Of a stretch of 64,000 bases of DNA, positions 10,361 through 21,939 are shown one piece after another (within the stretch, counting starts at the first letter, position 1; every line of letters starts with the position of its first letter). Location of the stretch: NCBI GenBank assembly GCA_964017235.1, contig OZ024934.1:87634706-87698705 (forward strand), written 5' to 3'. The notes under the pieces were generated by a model. That model made no database searches. It had not been told where the DNA came from and saw only the letters and a program-made list of their open reading frames with translations. Source of the stretch: Sabellastarte sp. h YS-2021 (lineage: Eukaryota > Annelida > Polychaeta > Sabellida > Sabellidae). The position numbers were made by a program, and so were the translations under genes.

Positions 10361-13177
10361 GCTTTCTGTTACCTTGAGCTTTATCGCTGTATCATGACCA
10401 TTAAATGCGATTTTCCCCAGCAAAATATACCGGTACTAAATTACATTGTGACCACATAAAAAGTAGGATAATTTGAAATATTAGAAATGAATATAAGAAA
10501 TTTGAAGGGAGTAACATTTTTTGTCCAATATTTCTCCAGATGTATTTGTAGCTTTAACAGCAAGTTTGTTTTGTTTTCATTAATCGTCATAGCCTGTTAG
10601 CAGGCACATTCAAGTGGACAATACCAGAACAGAACTTTTTCAGGTACCCATAAAATCAGAGTAATTTTGACTGGAAGGATACTGATATGGAAACTTGCCA
10701 TTTTCTAAGAAAACTTCTAAAATTACCGATATTGTCAGTGGTACCTCCCCCTGGGCAATAAGGATCAATCATGGATGATTATGTGAGTTATTATATAAAT
10801 AACACAGCATGGGCAATACCGCGAGACACCAATAAAGCATTCAATAATATACCTCACAGTATTATAGGAATAACCTCTGACAAAAAAATGCTGTATCATA
10901 TTGTGGGGAATTTAAACTTTTATTTCATGGTTATATACGTTTTTAAAATAGTGCTAATATTATACTCTTTTGGTGTGGTAAAGTGAATAAAAATTAAGTA
11001 GAATATGTCAAAAATTCCTTTAAAAAAAGCCTGAACTCCACACTTTGTGGGAAAAGGTGGGTATTAAACATCTTTTACACATATTTGAGGTTCGGCGATC
11101 ATTTGAACATGTGCGGTATTGCAGCTGACTTTGGTAAAAATCCCTAGTTTCCCCAAGAAAGTTCTTGTAATATTAGGATAACAATGTTTACTTAATAAAT
11201 ATGGTCCCAGGCATGAACATTTAACCAGGCATTTACTTTGAACATAAAAATATATGTGCTTTTTAATTCGATCAAAAAGTTATGTTGAACCAGTTAAGTC
11301 CTCAGCGGCTTAATCGGGGCATCAATTTGAAGTGAAGCGACATGTCAGTAATTTACGGTAATATAAGATATGAGAGTATTGGATCAAGTTTACCTATTGT
11401 AGGGATAATATGATTGTCAATTTGTCACACAGCAGTTGCTTAATACAGATTTACAGCTCGATGTGAAATAATAATTTGAGTCATTTAATTGATCACTAAA
11501 ATGATAAATTGAAGTACAATTATGTAGAAGCTCCATCTGCTGACCAAGCCGAGTAAGATTATGTTCACATAATAGAATGTTCATGACCTAGAAGAGGAAA
11601 TGAACGTACAGATTTAGGAAAGTAGAAATAAGTTGAGAAATATTGAGATAGAGAGAGGTGGGATAGTAGCAGTTCCACTGTCATTTATACAGAGAACAGT
11701 TAGAAATCTCTTGAGATTCATAATTCCTTAATTAAGATTTACCTTCATTCATTAGAAGCATAATTCCTTAATTAAGATTTACCTTCATTCATTAGATAGC
11801 AGTCGTATTCAAATTCATTTCTTCATTAGTTTTGAAGCAAATAGCATAATCCATTCAATTATCAGAAAGTGGCTCAAGATCAGATTTTTCATTTCTATGA
11901 GTCATTTACAAACTAGATTATGCTTTAGACTTTGTCAAGAGAGATGGGAGCCTGTACTATTGCAAAAATACATGTTTGTATTTATAGTTCTTCAATTGTT
12001 TAAATTTTAAAATACACTAATGTCTTTTGATTTATATAATATGCTATCCTGAATTCTAAATAGGGTGTAATTAACAGTTTCAGATTTTGAGTACTTAAAA
12101 TATCATTGTACATGTATCTTGTATTGGCAAATGACTAATATAACTAAATGTGTTTATCCTTGGAAAGTAACATTTGTTGTAAATGTAACATAACCTTTAA
12201 ATGTTCAGTTTAAATTATTGGATTTTTTTTTAACAATAGGAGAATTTATGCATGTTCGGTTTAACACTTGTATGACAGATGTTTCTCTTCTAAAACTGTA
12301 ATAATTATTGTTAAAAGTTTGCTTTAAAAAGATAAATATAAGATTCCCTTTAAAGTATTAAACAATGATAGTGTAATTTGCATTTTAGTAAACCACTTTC
12401 CTTTTATTACTTACAAGTGAAATTTTGAATTTAGGTATGAAGAAAAGCTATAATTTGTAATGGACCAATAATTATAAAGGAAAAAAGACAATTGATTGAT
12501 TAAAACTGTAGTTTAGGTTTAATTGTATTGAGGTTTGTATGAAACATGCAGTTTTTGTGTGGGCCCCAGTAATATTGATTGAGTTGTTGGAAAAATGCAT
12601 CATTTAGAATCACCAGACAATGAGTAAGAGCAGGATCACTTATTGACTGTTGTATCAATCAGGGTTCTTGTAGAGTAGAATGAGATATGTGAAAGGTACT
12701 ACAGTATCGCTTTGTGAATATTACAACTGACTCCAGTCTGACTTCCTACCAAGTTTAGAGTGGTAAAAGTAAAATTTGTGGGGTCTTGCTACTAATGTAT
12801 CGGTCCTCAAATCCTGACCTATCAGGTATTCTTGAACTATCAGGTAGAATTACATAATGCCTTCTAAAATCTAAAAGACTAAAGGCTTCATGGCAAAATC
12901 AAAATTGTAATCTCACCTAAACCACATATGGCAAGAATTTTGCTGCTCTCACAAAATAGGCAATTGACCCGTCCATTTCATGAAATAAAGATATATGTTT
13001 GTTATAAGAGAATTCCGTACATAGTAAGGAAACAGGATATTTCAATTTAGTATAGTCTTAATTGTGATATATCTGGAGTTAAAGTTTATTGATTCATTTA
13101 ATATTGTATGTTTAAAGGTATTTTACAACCTAATTAACTCATACTGCCAATTTTGTCACTTCAAATTTATAATAAAC
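10361..13177. other. No gene recognised; one 40-bp tandem duplication
   Basis: Mostly A+T-rich unique sequence. 'cataattccttaattaagat' plus 18 further bases is present twice in tandem (11719-11756 and 11759-11796). Nothing else supportable. Confidence 0.5.
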
Positions 13178-13405
13178 AAAGCCAAAAAGTGTTTTGGTCC
13201 CCTAACGCGAGCACAAAGCCATCAGAGACACAAGTAGCGCTCTAGAATTTACGAAAGTCTGGTGACACAAAGAATTTTTAACTCAGACACATCCCACAGC
13301 TGGTCTAGAACTCGGACGGTTACCCATCCAAGTACTAATGTAACCCATTGCCGCTTATCTTCAGTGAGCAGACAAATACTCATCACGCTGCGGCACCATT
13401 CATGA
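13178..13405 (-). mobile_element. 5S-rRNA-derived SINE, copy 1
   Basis: On the minus strand, 13317-13398 reads GCCGCAGCGTGATGAG ... ACTGAAGATAAGCGGCAATG ... TTAGTACTTGGATGGGTAAC. This parallels 5S rRNA 'CCGAAGTTAAGCAGC ... GGTTAGTACTTGGATGGGTGACC' (internal promoter, box C region). The flanks (AGACACAAGTAG, GGTCCCCTAACGCGAGC) are shared with copy 2, so this is a SINE-like unit rather than a 5S gene. Confidence 0.75.
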
Positions 13406-13526
13406 AAGTCTGGAGACAAAAAAATAGTGATCTCTAGAAGTGCGAGCTCTATCGAGGTTCGCGCTTAAAAAGAATAGTAAGTGTCTGGTGAAAAACTCAA
13501 ATCATGCACATTCTGTAAAACAAGAC

Positions 13527-13670
13527 CAAAAGGGGTTTCGGTCTACTAGTGTGAGCCGCAAGGCTATCAGAGACACACAAAGTGGTCACCCATCCCAGTA
13601 CTAATGTAGCCCATTACCGCTTAACTTCAGTGAATGGACAGATACTCATCACGCTGCGCCACAATTCATG
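13527..13670 (-). mobile_element. 5S-rRNA-derived SINE, copy 2
   Basis: Minus-strand 13582-13662 contains AGTTAAGCGGTAATGGGC and TTAGTACTGGGATGGGTGAC, closer to 5S rRNA than copy 1 (AAGTTAAGC, GGTGACC). Same orientation as copy 1, about 270 bp away. Confidence 0.75.
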
Positions 13671-14071
13671 AAAGTAATGAAAACCCTTTCAAAATACACC
13701 CATTATTCAACCTTTTGATACCAGATAATGGCAGATATGTTTAATGACCTCTACCCTGTCAGATTAATTGAGAAAATGGTTTGTTAAATTTAAATATATT
13801 CTGACCATTTATCTATAAAATTAAAAACTATTGACTCAAATGTTAAAAGACTAGAAAAGGTATTACTACCTATCCAGTATTTCTAGATACCAGGGTGAAT
13901 TTGAGGAGAAAAGGCCCCCTGAAAAACTCCGTATTTTTATGGACTTAATTGGAAAACAACACAAGGGCCACATGTTGCAAAAATATAGTGGTCTTGTTGT
14001 GAATGCACAATTACAGCTTATGAAATCAGTAAATGTGTAGTAGTATTAAATCAGAATGAAAGATCTGGCCC

Positions 14072-14441
14072 GGTATTCACGAAGATTGTTAGAATTTTTC
14101 ATAGAATTACACTTAACTCTAAGAAAAGTTCTATGCTCAGAATTTTCTTATTCTTAGAATAAAATCCTATTCATAAAACCTTTCTTAGCTAAGAATAATT
14201 CTAAAAATGGAAGTAAAAAGAAACGTGTACACAGGTTAGACTAAGTGTAATTCAAAGAAATATTCTAAGAATCTTTGTCATTACAGGCCCAGAAGTGACT
14301 TTCTGTATTTGGATGTGCAATTTTGGTGTCAAGAATAAGAGTTTTGTGCATATAACAATTTCTTATGCTTAGAAAAATTCTAAGAATAAAAGCCATTCTT
14401 AGAAAAATTCTAAGAACAGGCATGATTCTAAGAATAAGAAT
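14072..14441. mobile_element. Inverted-repeat-rich MITE-like element
   Basis: It begins CCCGGTATTCACGAAGATTG and contains many TTCTTAGAATT / AATTCTAAGAA words in both orientations. The right edge CTAAGAATAAGAATCTTTGTG is inverse to the left. A related 'GGCCGTATTCACAAAAGGGA' start occurs at 34628. Borders are approximate. Confidence 0.55.
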
Positions 14442-15321
14442 CTTTGTGTTGTTGAAAAAATTCTGCAAAATTTTGATTACCTGCATGTGTACATTATAGG
14501 AGTTAAAAAAAATCTGTATATTTCAGTTAATCACAAAACATGAAAATAGAACATGCTGAAATTGATGACACTCCAGTTTCAAACATTTTTAAAGCATCAG
14601 GATTCCTGTCACATTGATCTACTGTAATTACTTTCAGTTTAATAAGTATACTATTTAGAAATGTCTAATTTAATATAGTCAAGCTCATTTACCGGTACGT
14701 AAAATGCAGAGAAGAAAAATGTTTGTTTTATTTTTTTAAGTAAACTGTCAGGTCCCTATCTAGGATCCTTTCCATTGGAATTTACTCTCTCAGGGTAGCC
14801 ACGGACACTGGAAAACCTGGAAAAAGCTGAATTTTTTTTCCAGGTATGGAAAAATCATGGAATTTTAAAATTTGGGCAAAATCATGGAAAAATCATGGAA
14901 TTTTATTTCCAAAGCCCGCGAAAGTTTTAAATGGCCATTTTATTGATTGTGATTTTATAAATGGAACACCTGAAGGAGATCTGAGAACCTGTCCTTTGTT
15001 ACTAGAACTCAACTTGGTTCACTCCTTGTTTCATTCTTATTCTTAAAACAATTTTTGTGATGCTTTGATGAAGTAAAAACAAATGAATATCAAATAAAAT
15101 GAGACAAATAATATTAATTCACCAGATGCCAAGGCCCATATTCAAAAGTGTAAAACTGTCTAAAGTACGTCATCGACTCATCATCATGTCATATCATCAC
15201 CCTAAGTCCAACAGTCACAGATTGATAGCCTTTTTAATAAAGTGTAGCTTCTTCAGTGCTTACATTCTTGCACTTTAGTCTTAGTATGGAACTATTTGTG
15301 AATAGGATACACTTCAGCTGA

Positions 15322-15790
15322 TCAGTTTACCAGAAGAACCAGATGATGATCACCTTTACCGTCAGGAATATATAGATCAATATTTGCAGAATATTTTTTT
15401 TCAGAGGACAAATCTTGTAGGGAAATTGTTAGAGGTAGTAGGTTGTACATGGGATGGTCCTTCACCCCCTGCCCCGCAAACATACCCCAGCATCTTCTAT
15501 AGACAACACTTGAATTGGTACCCATAGCTAGCCAGTGACAAAATGTTTGTAATTCCAGAGGACTGCCTGTGTTGTAGCTCGAGGGTATGAATGTTACTCT
15601 GTCTACCATATACTCAAGCTGCTCCACTAAAGCTGGTGGCTTCTACTTTGACTAGTTCACAAAACTATGCAAATCACAGTCTAGGTGGTAAATCTGGCAT
15701 CCAGCCCAAAACCCACAAGTTAAGCTAACCGACAGGTTGGTCTAGTGGCAAAAATATGCTTAAATAGTTAACAGTCTGGTTGCCTGAGCT
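15322..15790. other. Unassigned sequence inside the 14791-20378 element
   Basis: A minus-strand open frame of 101 codons (15322-15627) matches no family I recognise. It may belong to the retroelement remains that follow. Confidence 0.35.
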
Positions 15791-16636
15791 TTGAAGCACT
15801 CTGGCATGTCCACTGTTCCACCACCTGTCCATCACCTGGAGACTGCCCCAAACTCTGTAGCGGGTTTTAATAGGTTCATAAGTAAGTTGCATGATGAAAT
15901 ACAGAGTAATGTCAGGATTCTACAGCAGGAATTGAGCAAAGGGAAGTCCGTGGATAAAGCGTGTCAGGTCCACAATGAAGATATGTTTTACATCTTTCAT
16001 TTTTAATCCAAAGTGTCACATTTTTGGGGGCAAGGCAATAATTCTCTCATGCAGAAAGGAAATGGGTGATCTTTCTTGACTTTAGCAACACTCCCTTTCA
16101 CATTCCAATGAATCAGAGGTCAAGGTGTTATGGTCCATGTGGCAAGCATGAAAGCAATTACCGATTAACTTTTAAGTTGTAAGAGGAAAAAGAGTTTCAC
16201 TTTACAATTTTATTTAACAATTAAAGTAATAATTACAGTCAAGATACCCTGATGGTTAATAATACAATAGTAAACCAAATGAAGCCAATCCAACCTGGCC
16301 ATAGTCCTATCCACCTAACAACCAGTTTGTCCACTCTGTCCAGAGATCCGTCTGGTGTTCACAAACACAAAATCTCTATCTAAGTGTTCCGTATGTCTGC
16401 AGAACTCTGCTGGTTGCTCCCAAATATGAACAATGTTCATTCATGAGCAACAATTCACTCTCCAGGGTATCCAGCCACTAAATCCTGTTCACTACCATTA
16501 TAGTTCACCTCAAAATGCAACAAAACAAATAAATCTAGTCAGATATCAGAATTTGAAAGACCTCTATTCATACAGCACACTATTTTAACACTAATTGTGG
16601 TCAGGCCTTCTACACTTTATTACAGCTGGAGACTCT

Positions 16637-16737
16637 AGAAGCTTCTAGAAACAAATGTAAACACATCAGTACATTTCCAGGGAAAAACAAAGGCACAGAA
16701 GGTTCTAGAAGCTTAGCGATATTTTCCCCTATAAATA
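16637..16737 (+). promoter_or_regulatory. Two heat-shock elements followed by a TATA box
   Basis: 16637-16651 reads aGAAgcTTCtaGAAa and 16697-16711 reads aGAAggTTCtaGAAg, both perfect three-unit heat-shock elements (nGAAnnTTCnnGAAn). TATAAATA follows at 16730. The spacing resembles a compact heat-shock promoter reading rightwards into the DIRS-like coding remains. DIRS-1 of Dictyostelium is known to carry heat-shock promoter sequence in its terminal repeat, so ownership by the retroelement is plausible but inferred. Confidence 0.6.
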
Positions 16738-16909
16738 TAGATCACTCTAGTAGAGTACAAGAAAGATCAGTGCTGACAATGCCACTAATTCAAAATGCAG
16801 AGAAAATAAATAATTCAGGATTCTTATGTAGTAAAGGAACTCTTGGCCCTATACACATCAATACTCTAGGAGAGTGCCCTTACATGTAACAAAGGAAATA
16901 CCTAAAATT

Positions 16910-19230
16910 TTATTATCAAGGTCAAGCATTCCAGTTTAAGCCTCTCCCCTTGGATCAAGCAACAGCACCAATGGAGTTAGTCATAGTCATAAAATAAGTG
17001 CAACTCATGCTACAGACAATTTTATGGAGGTAAAAATCCACCAGTACCTAGAAAACTAAATAATCTGTCAACAAGGGATTTGCTTCTAAGACACAAAACC
17101 CTGCTAGCTGTCAGAAGTTGGGAATCTCCAAAAGTTGAGTTGGACCCCAAGTAAGTCTTCGACTGTATGGGTTATCAGGACGACCTATTTAAGACCCACC
17201 ACAGAAAGATGACAGGCCAAGGGTCTAAAAATAAAGTACCTACTGTCAAGACCAGTCCTTTCAGTATGACAACTCATGTTCAAATAAGTCTGCTGACTGC
17301 CACAGAAAAGCAAGTGCTCAAGGCCCGTCTTTGCATGGGACCAATTCAGTGGCACCTGAAAAGCAATTGGCATGTGCCTGAGTCCTCGGATAAGAATATT
17401 CCTGCCTTTAGGGCTCTCCACACTTGCACTGGTGGCTAGAGGAAACAAACATGCTTCCTGATAAACCTCTGCACCCCCTTAAACATGCTGCATAAATTTT
17501 TACAGACACATCAATTGAAGATTGGAGAGCTCACTTAGGAGATTGCACTGCAAAAGGTGTTTTCCCAGTTCCAGAAAGCAAACTACAAATAAACATCTTG
17601 GAACTGAAGGAAAGTTTGAGCACTAGTGTTATGGCCAGACCATTCTGATTGCCACAGACAACATAGCTGTATCCTGCATAAACAAGGAGGGATCAGGCTC
17701 TGTGTGCCATCCTGTGGAGGCTCCTCTCCTGCTGCAAGCTCACACATATCATTTAAATGCATGGTATGTTATTTGTCGACTGAATGTTATTGAAAACTGT
17801 CACAAGACAGATAGCTTTTCTCTCCCCAAGGACCCATTCAACCAGATCTGCAACTAGTGGCACCATCCCAAAATAGACTTGTTTGACACCAGCTACAACA
17901 AGCCAGCACAGTTTGTATCTCAATGGATACTTTCAGCCTGTCCTAAGAGGGTCTAAATCCGTATGCCTTCCCCTAATAATAATAATAATAGTTAGATCTT
18001 ATATAGCGCAATTCTACTCACTATTTGACTAATCAATGTGCTACTCCAGTAAAAAAGCACTTTTAAACAGAAATGTTTTGAGTCTTTTTTTAAATTTTTT
18101 CAAGTCCAGGTCGATGTTTCGGATGTTATCAGGGAGGCTATTCCAATGGCGAGGTGCAGCGACAAAGAAAGATCTAAATCCCTTGCTTTTAAATTTAGTG
18201 TCCCTTCTGGCAAAGTGGTCAGCAAAATCATGGGCCACAATTGCAAGGTTGTCTTGATAGCCGTGAGCTGGTCTAAAATGCCTTTGTTCTGTAACCTAGT
18301 GATGTTTTCATCCCAGATACCCCTGTGCCTTCCCCTTTAGAGAAACTATTCATGCAACTGTTCAAAGGGAGTCTGCACAAGGAAGTCAAACCTGAGCATA
18401 TATGATTGGCTACTAGAACTGCGGCTATCAAACAGCTGAGCATCTCTGACCAAGTGGGAACAGGAATTGAGGCTCCTCAAAAAAGCTCAAACAGAGTTGT
18501 CTATAATTCAAAGTGGTGAATTTTGACAGAATCCTTTGGACTTCAAAGCACCATTTTAAAACAAATCACATATTTCCCCCTACATTTTTTCGAGAAGAAA
18601 AGCCTGCAGCCCAGTACAATAGATGTGTACATGTGATCCGTTGCAGACAAGGCTGGCGATTCCATTCTCAACATCACTTGAGGTGATTATCTTAATAGAC
18701 TCTTAGATGGCTTTCACAAGGATAGACCTAAGAGTCAAAGAGGTACCCCCATTTGGAACCTCTTTTGGGTCCTGCGTCACCCAAAAAACCTCCTTTTGAG
18801 CCACTCAAGGATTCTTCTCTGAATCATTTGACCTTCAAGATGGTTTTCCTGCTGGCCCTCAGATTAGTAAGTGCAGAAATGAAACCCATGCATGGCCCAA
18901 TAAAAACATTAGACATGAGAAAGACTGTCTAAGAATGTTCCTTTACCCTTCACGTAGATTCTTATCAAACAATCAACCAGCAAGAATCTGTGAATGTGGT
19001 CTCAGTCGTCATTCCAGCACTGGATCTGAACAAATCTCTTAAGGATGGCAGGTTATTCTGCCCAGTCAGAGCCTCAGAGCTCTTATATGAACAAAACAAA
19101 TGACCTGGGGGACAATAAAGAACTTGTTTTTATCTCATTTAATAAAGAATTTCAGTAAGGATATGCAGCCTTCAAATATTTTGCTCGGATGGAGTGCTCC
19201 AGTGTTACAATCTATCTGACCAGAATCTTA
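16910..19230 (+). pseudogene. Decayed DIRS-like retrotransposon (RT, RNase H, tyrosine recombinase remains)
   Basis: Frameshifted and stop-laden, but readable fragments occur in order: QAFQFKPLPLG near 16922 (reverse-transcriptase block); DLFKTHHRKM and LLTATEKQVLKARLCMGPIQ, then WHLKSNWHVPESSDKNIPAF (17182-17410); TDTSIEDWRAHLGDCTAKG (RNase H) near 17500; 'CINKEGSGS' near 17672; 'KIDLFDTSYNK' near 17873; a recombinase-like region with LFCPVRALR and LFLSH near 19050-19135. RT-RNaseH followed by a tyrosine recombinase is the DIRS/Ngaro layout. No intact frame remains. Confidence 0.7.
17976..18257 (-). pseudogene. LINE (CR1/L2-like) 3' end, minus strand
   Basis: Minus-strand 18238-18041 encodes FKSKGFRSFFVAAPRHWNSL, PDNIRNIDLDLKKFKKRLKT and FLF, the well-known C-terminus of CR1/L2-type reverse transcriptases ('FSVAAPxLWNSLPxxIR ... 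FKxxLKTxLF'). After the stop come GCGCTATATAAGATC and a (ATT)n tail (17978-17992), as in these LINEs. It is inserted into the DIRS remains and 5' truncated. Confidence 0.85.
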
Positions 19231-19948
19231 GACCTTAAAGGGGGGTCTCCTTAGAGCTGATTATCTCAGCCTGCTATTAGAAGTCCACCTTCACACAGTA
19301 TTACTTGAAAACTGTAGCCCATGGTCTGGCCTAACTGAACTTTATCTCCTATTTCCTGTGGTTGTTGCCCAACATATTTGCCCCTAGACCTCAAATCTGT
19401 CTGGTGTTTTTCTGCTATAGTGTGTTTAGTCTTGCTTTAGTTTGATATAACTAAGCAATAAGATATTTTATCTTCCTTTTGTACCTTTTATCTTATAATC
19501 AGGAGTGTCAGCACTTAGGCCCCTTTGTTAACTTCATTATTAACCACCACGGGCTTTCTCAAAAATCCTTGGGACTTGACTCTTCGCCTCTCTTCCCTAT
19601 CTTTGGTTGAGGAAAAGGGGGAGGCACTCCAGTCTGCCACCGTTTAGGCGTTTACCCAATTATGCTTCGGGCCTGTATATTAGGAGTGTTAGTCTTAGGA
19701 GTTAATTTTCTATCAGTCCCCAGTAAACTGCCCTCCATTGCACAGGATAGTTATTCTGGCAAGTGCCTGTTAACCTATATTAATGCAATAAAATAGAAAA
19801 TTGAACTTTTTAGCTAAATTTAAGTTTTTATGTTACCTAAAACGGGGGATTCCCACCCAACCATTATCACACTTAAACTTACTCCTGGTCTCCTGTTGGT
19901 ATTGGAAAGAGGAAGTGATATGATCAGTTGCCACCTAGTATTTATCTG

Positions 19949-20041
19949 CCACTGTGGCCTAACGGCTAACACACTTGTCTAGGAACTCAGAGGACGTGGG
20001 TTCAATCCCATGTACAGGCAGATACATAATAATAATAATAG
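19949..20041 (+). mobile_element. tRNA-derived SINE or tRNA pseudogene with (AAT)n tail
   Basis: GCCACTGTGGCCTAACGGCT gives an A box (TGGCCTAACGG); GTGGGTTCAATCCCATG gives a B box (GGTTCAATCCC). The acceptor stem is only partly complementary, and an (AAT)n tail follows at 20027-20040, so it is not called a functional tRNA. Confidence 0.65.
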
Positions 20042-20414
20042 TGTTGGATGTGGTTGCCAGATAGTAAGTGACACTAACAGTCCAGCTAGAGCATAGCTTT
20101 TTCTGACATTTGTCGGGACTTGCTGGGCTAAGGCATATGTCTGACCATGTCATAGGAGTATTCTCAGGTAGTTTATTGTTGTACAGTTGTTTCTTTTAGT
20201 GTCTCTTATAAGGGCAAATGATATCAGTTATTGATCAGTAATGTATGAATTAAATGTACATAGTATATGTATGTCAATAATATTGTTTGATATTGCCATT
20301 AAATACTTCTGAAAACATGGAAAAAATCTGGAAAAATCATGGAATTTCAAAATGAAAATCTTGTGGCTACCCTGTCTCTTTTCTGAAATTCCTGGATAAA
20401 TAGATTAATTTCAG

Positions 20415-20550
20415 AATCAGTATTGGTGATGTGCCTAAAATATACCCCGAGTCCCCAGCACGCCGTCTGTGTGAATCTACAGAATTCAACATTCAAATTC
20501 CTGAGGCCTTGTCGTTAAAGCCTTTGGAATATTGGACACTTGCTTACAGG
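20415..20550 (+). CDS. Exon 1 seen: upstream part of the Sec14-domain protein
   Basis: One completing nucleotide plus 45 codons with no stop, ending AGG|gtaagc (phase 0). The acceptor is ttaatttcag; a second AG six bases on (after 20420) would drop two codons without changing frame. The peptide contains KIYPESPARRLCE and LEYWTLAYR and has no suitable start Met, so earlier exons must exist upstream. The exon starts only 36 bp after the right end of a hAT-like element (20378), so that insertion nearly hit the acceptor. I recognise no domain in this exon alone; it is called because it chains in frame into the Sec14 exons that follow. Confidence 0.6.
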
Positions 20551-20739
20551 GTAAGCAATGGAAGTTAATTTTTGCTATAAATCAACTATAAATGTTACTC
20601 CTAATTGTATATTTAGTTGACATTCATGTGACCTCATTAACCGCCTAAGGACCAGTGCATGCACATTGCCAGCTCAGTCTGCCTCTCACTGGTTCTAGTT
20701 GTACAGACTAATGTAAATGGATGTGTGTAATATTTTTAG

Positions 20740-20871
20740 TGTGAAAACCCACATCTAGTGTCCAGTGTGTATGCTATTGCCCCAAAGAACAAGGAATCTC
20801 AGAAAATGCTGAAAAAACTGACCACAGCCAATAAGTCTTCCAAGAAAACTGCCCAAAAAGTCTCCTTCCAG
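20740..20871 (+). CDS. Exon 2: CRAL-TRIO/Sec14 domain, part
   Basis: 44 codons, phase 0 at both ends, acceptor tatttttag and donor CAG|gtgagt (strong). The peptide begins CENPHLVSSVYAIAPKNK, continues through a Lys-rich stretch and ends KVSFQ, which leads into VVVNNKSEL of the next exon. In the RhoGEF-associated Sec14 domains (MCF2L, TRIO, PLEKHG4) a similar segment leads into a beta strand plus 'SSxxEL' before the closing GG-L-Y motif. Role by family: binding phosphoinositides or other membrane lipids. That role is inferred from the domain, not shown. Confidence 0.75.
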
Positions 20872-21425
20872 GTGAGTGCAAACATCTGATGAGTTGTGGC
20901 ACACAGCAGCTTCTGCAGATATGCTTTGCTAGGTATCCATGTTGGATTTTGTCCTAGTTTTGACCATCTTTTACATACACTAAGAGAGTTCAATTGTGTT
21001 CAAAGATTCAGACTTAAAACCACCATTCCACTTACATACCTAAGTGCCACTAACTCTGTAACACAGTAATTCTAAGCCAATTTTGACAGAGACTACTGTT
21101 CTGGTACACTACACTTTGTTTCATTTTCTTGTTAGAGCACAAAATCAAGAGAAAGGTACTCTTTTATGGTTTTCTTTTAATATTTTTTGTAGATATAGCA
21201 TATAGGTGATGTTAAATGGAATCAATTTTGACAAATTTTAAACAGAAAAATAATTAATGAACTTTCTTGGGGGTGTTTATCACTGAAATAAAGTAGTCGT
21301 CAGAAACAAGAGAAATGGCAAAAGTATGCTCAAGTACAAAAAAATCACCACTCTTGTCAGTCCTTTTCAATTTCAGTCAGGTCACTGCAGGTATATTGTC
21401 CAAGATTCTCATCTGTTGATTTCAG

Positions 21426-21542
21426 ACTGTGGTTGTAAATAACAAATCAGAGTTGAATAGCCACATAGACCCACACCAGAGAACGCCAGACTATGGAGGA
21501 ACCCTCAGATACAGTCACCCAGCCTACATGCGCTTTGTACAG
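21426..21542 (+). CDS. Exon 3: C-terminal end of the CRAL-TRIO/Sec14 domain
   Basis: 39 codons, phase 0/0, acceptor gatttcag, donor CAG|gtctgt. It encodes VVVNNKSELNSHID, then TPDYGGTLRYSHPAYMRFVQ. The 'xxELxxxID ... YGGTLxY' pattern is the characteristic C-terminal signature of CRAL-TRIO domains (usually 'LPxEyGG', and 'GGTL-Y' in the RhoGEF-associated branch). This is the clearest domain landmark in the N-terminal half. The next exon begins the helical region, as in Sec14-spectrin proteins. Confidence 0.8.
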
Positions 21543-21595
21543 GTCTGTATCCTTGTAATTAAGTGTAACCTCTATCCATCTCTCTTAAGGGAGTA

Positions 21596-21715
21596 ACAGT
21601 TAGGTCAGATAATAGAAGGGCTAAAAAAAGGAGTTTAAGTGGAGTTGGGAGAATGGGCTTGAGTTCCTAAAACAGAAAATTTGGATAATAGAGGGTCAGA
21701 TAATAGAGGTTCTAC
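21596..21715. mobile_element. Pogo/Tigger-like terminal fragment
   Basis: GTCAGATAATAGAGGTTCTA near 21693 and GGTCAGATAATAGAAGGGCT near 21602 resemble the inverted-repeat ends ('AGAACCTCTnTTATC') of pogo-type elements. The opposite-sense end 'AGTAGAACCTCTGTTATCC' occurs at 41675. Confidence 0.5.
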
Positions 21716-21939
21716 TTTACCTCTAAGTCAAATCTGAACTTAAGAATCTCAGGGAACTGAAAAGATACTTCCAATTAACAGAAATACTGCTTGATGAAAT
21801 GTTACAAATGATCTGATATTTAATTATTTCCACTTAAAAGTATATTCTACTTAACAGAGCAACATTTGTATGTGTTCAATTGTGATTCAATGGCTAGCCA
21901 AGAAAACACCTGTATTTAAACCTCAATTTTACCTGTATT

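Larger units (their letters stand above)
14791..20378. mobile_element. hAT-like element, 5.6 kb, carrying nested insertions
   Basis: Ends CAGGGTAGCCAC (14791) and GTGGCTACCCTG (ends 20378) are inverse. Subterminal 'GGAAAAATCATGGAATTT' repeats lie near both ends (14849, 14887, 20330). TCTCT flanks both ends but a full 8-bp TSD is not preserved. The interior contains DIRS-like sequence, a LINE 3' end and a tRNA-derived SINE, so most of the length is secondary insertion. Confidence 0.65.

Noticed and set aside
13317-13398. Functional 5S rRNA gene
   Set aside because: Only the central and 3' promoter region matches, with several changes and SINE-like shared flanks.
15322-15627. 101-codon minus-strand open frame as a gene
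   Set aside because: No family recognised; it lies inside a composite transposon and stops on both sides.
19949-20024. Functional tRNA gene
   Set aside because: A and B boxes are present, but the acceptor stem does not pair well and an (AAT)n tail follows, as in SINEs.
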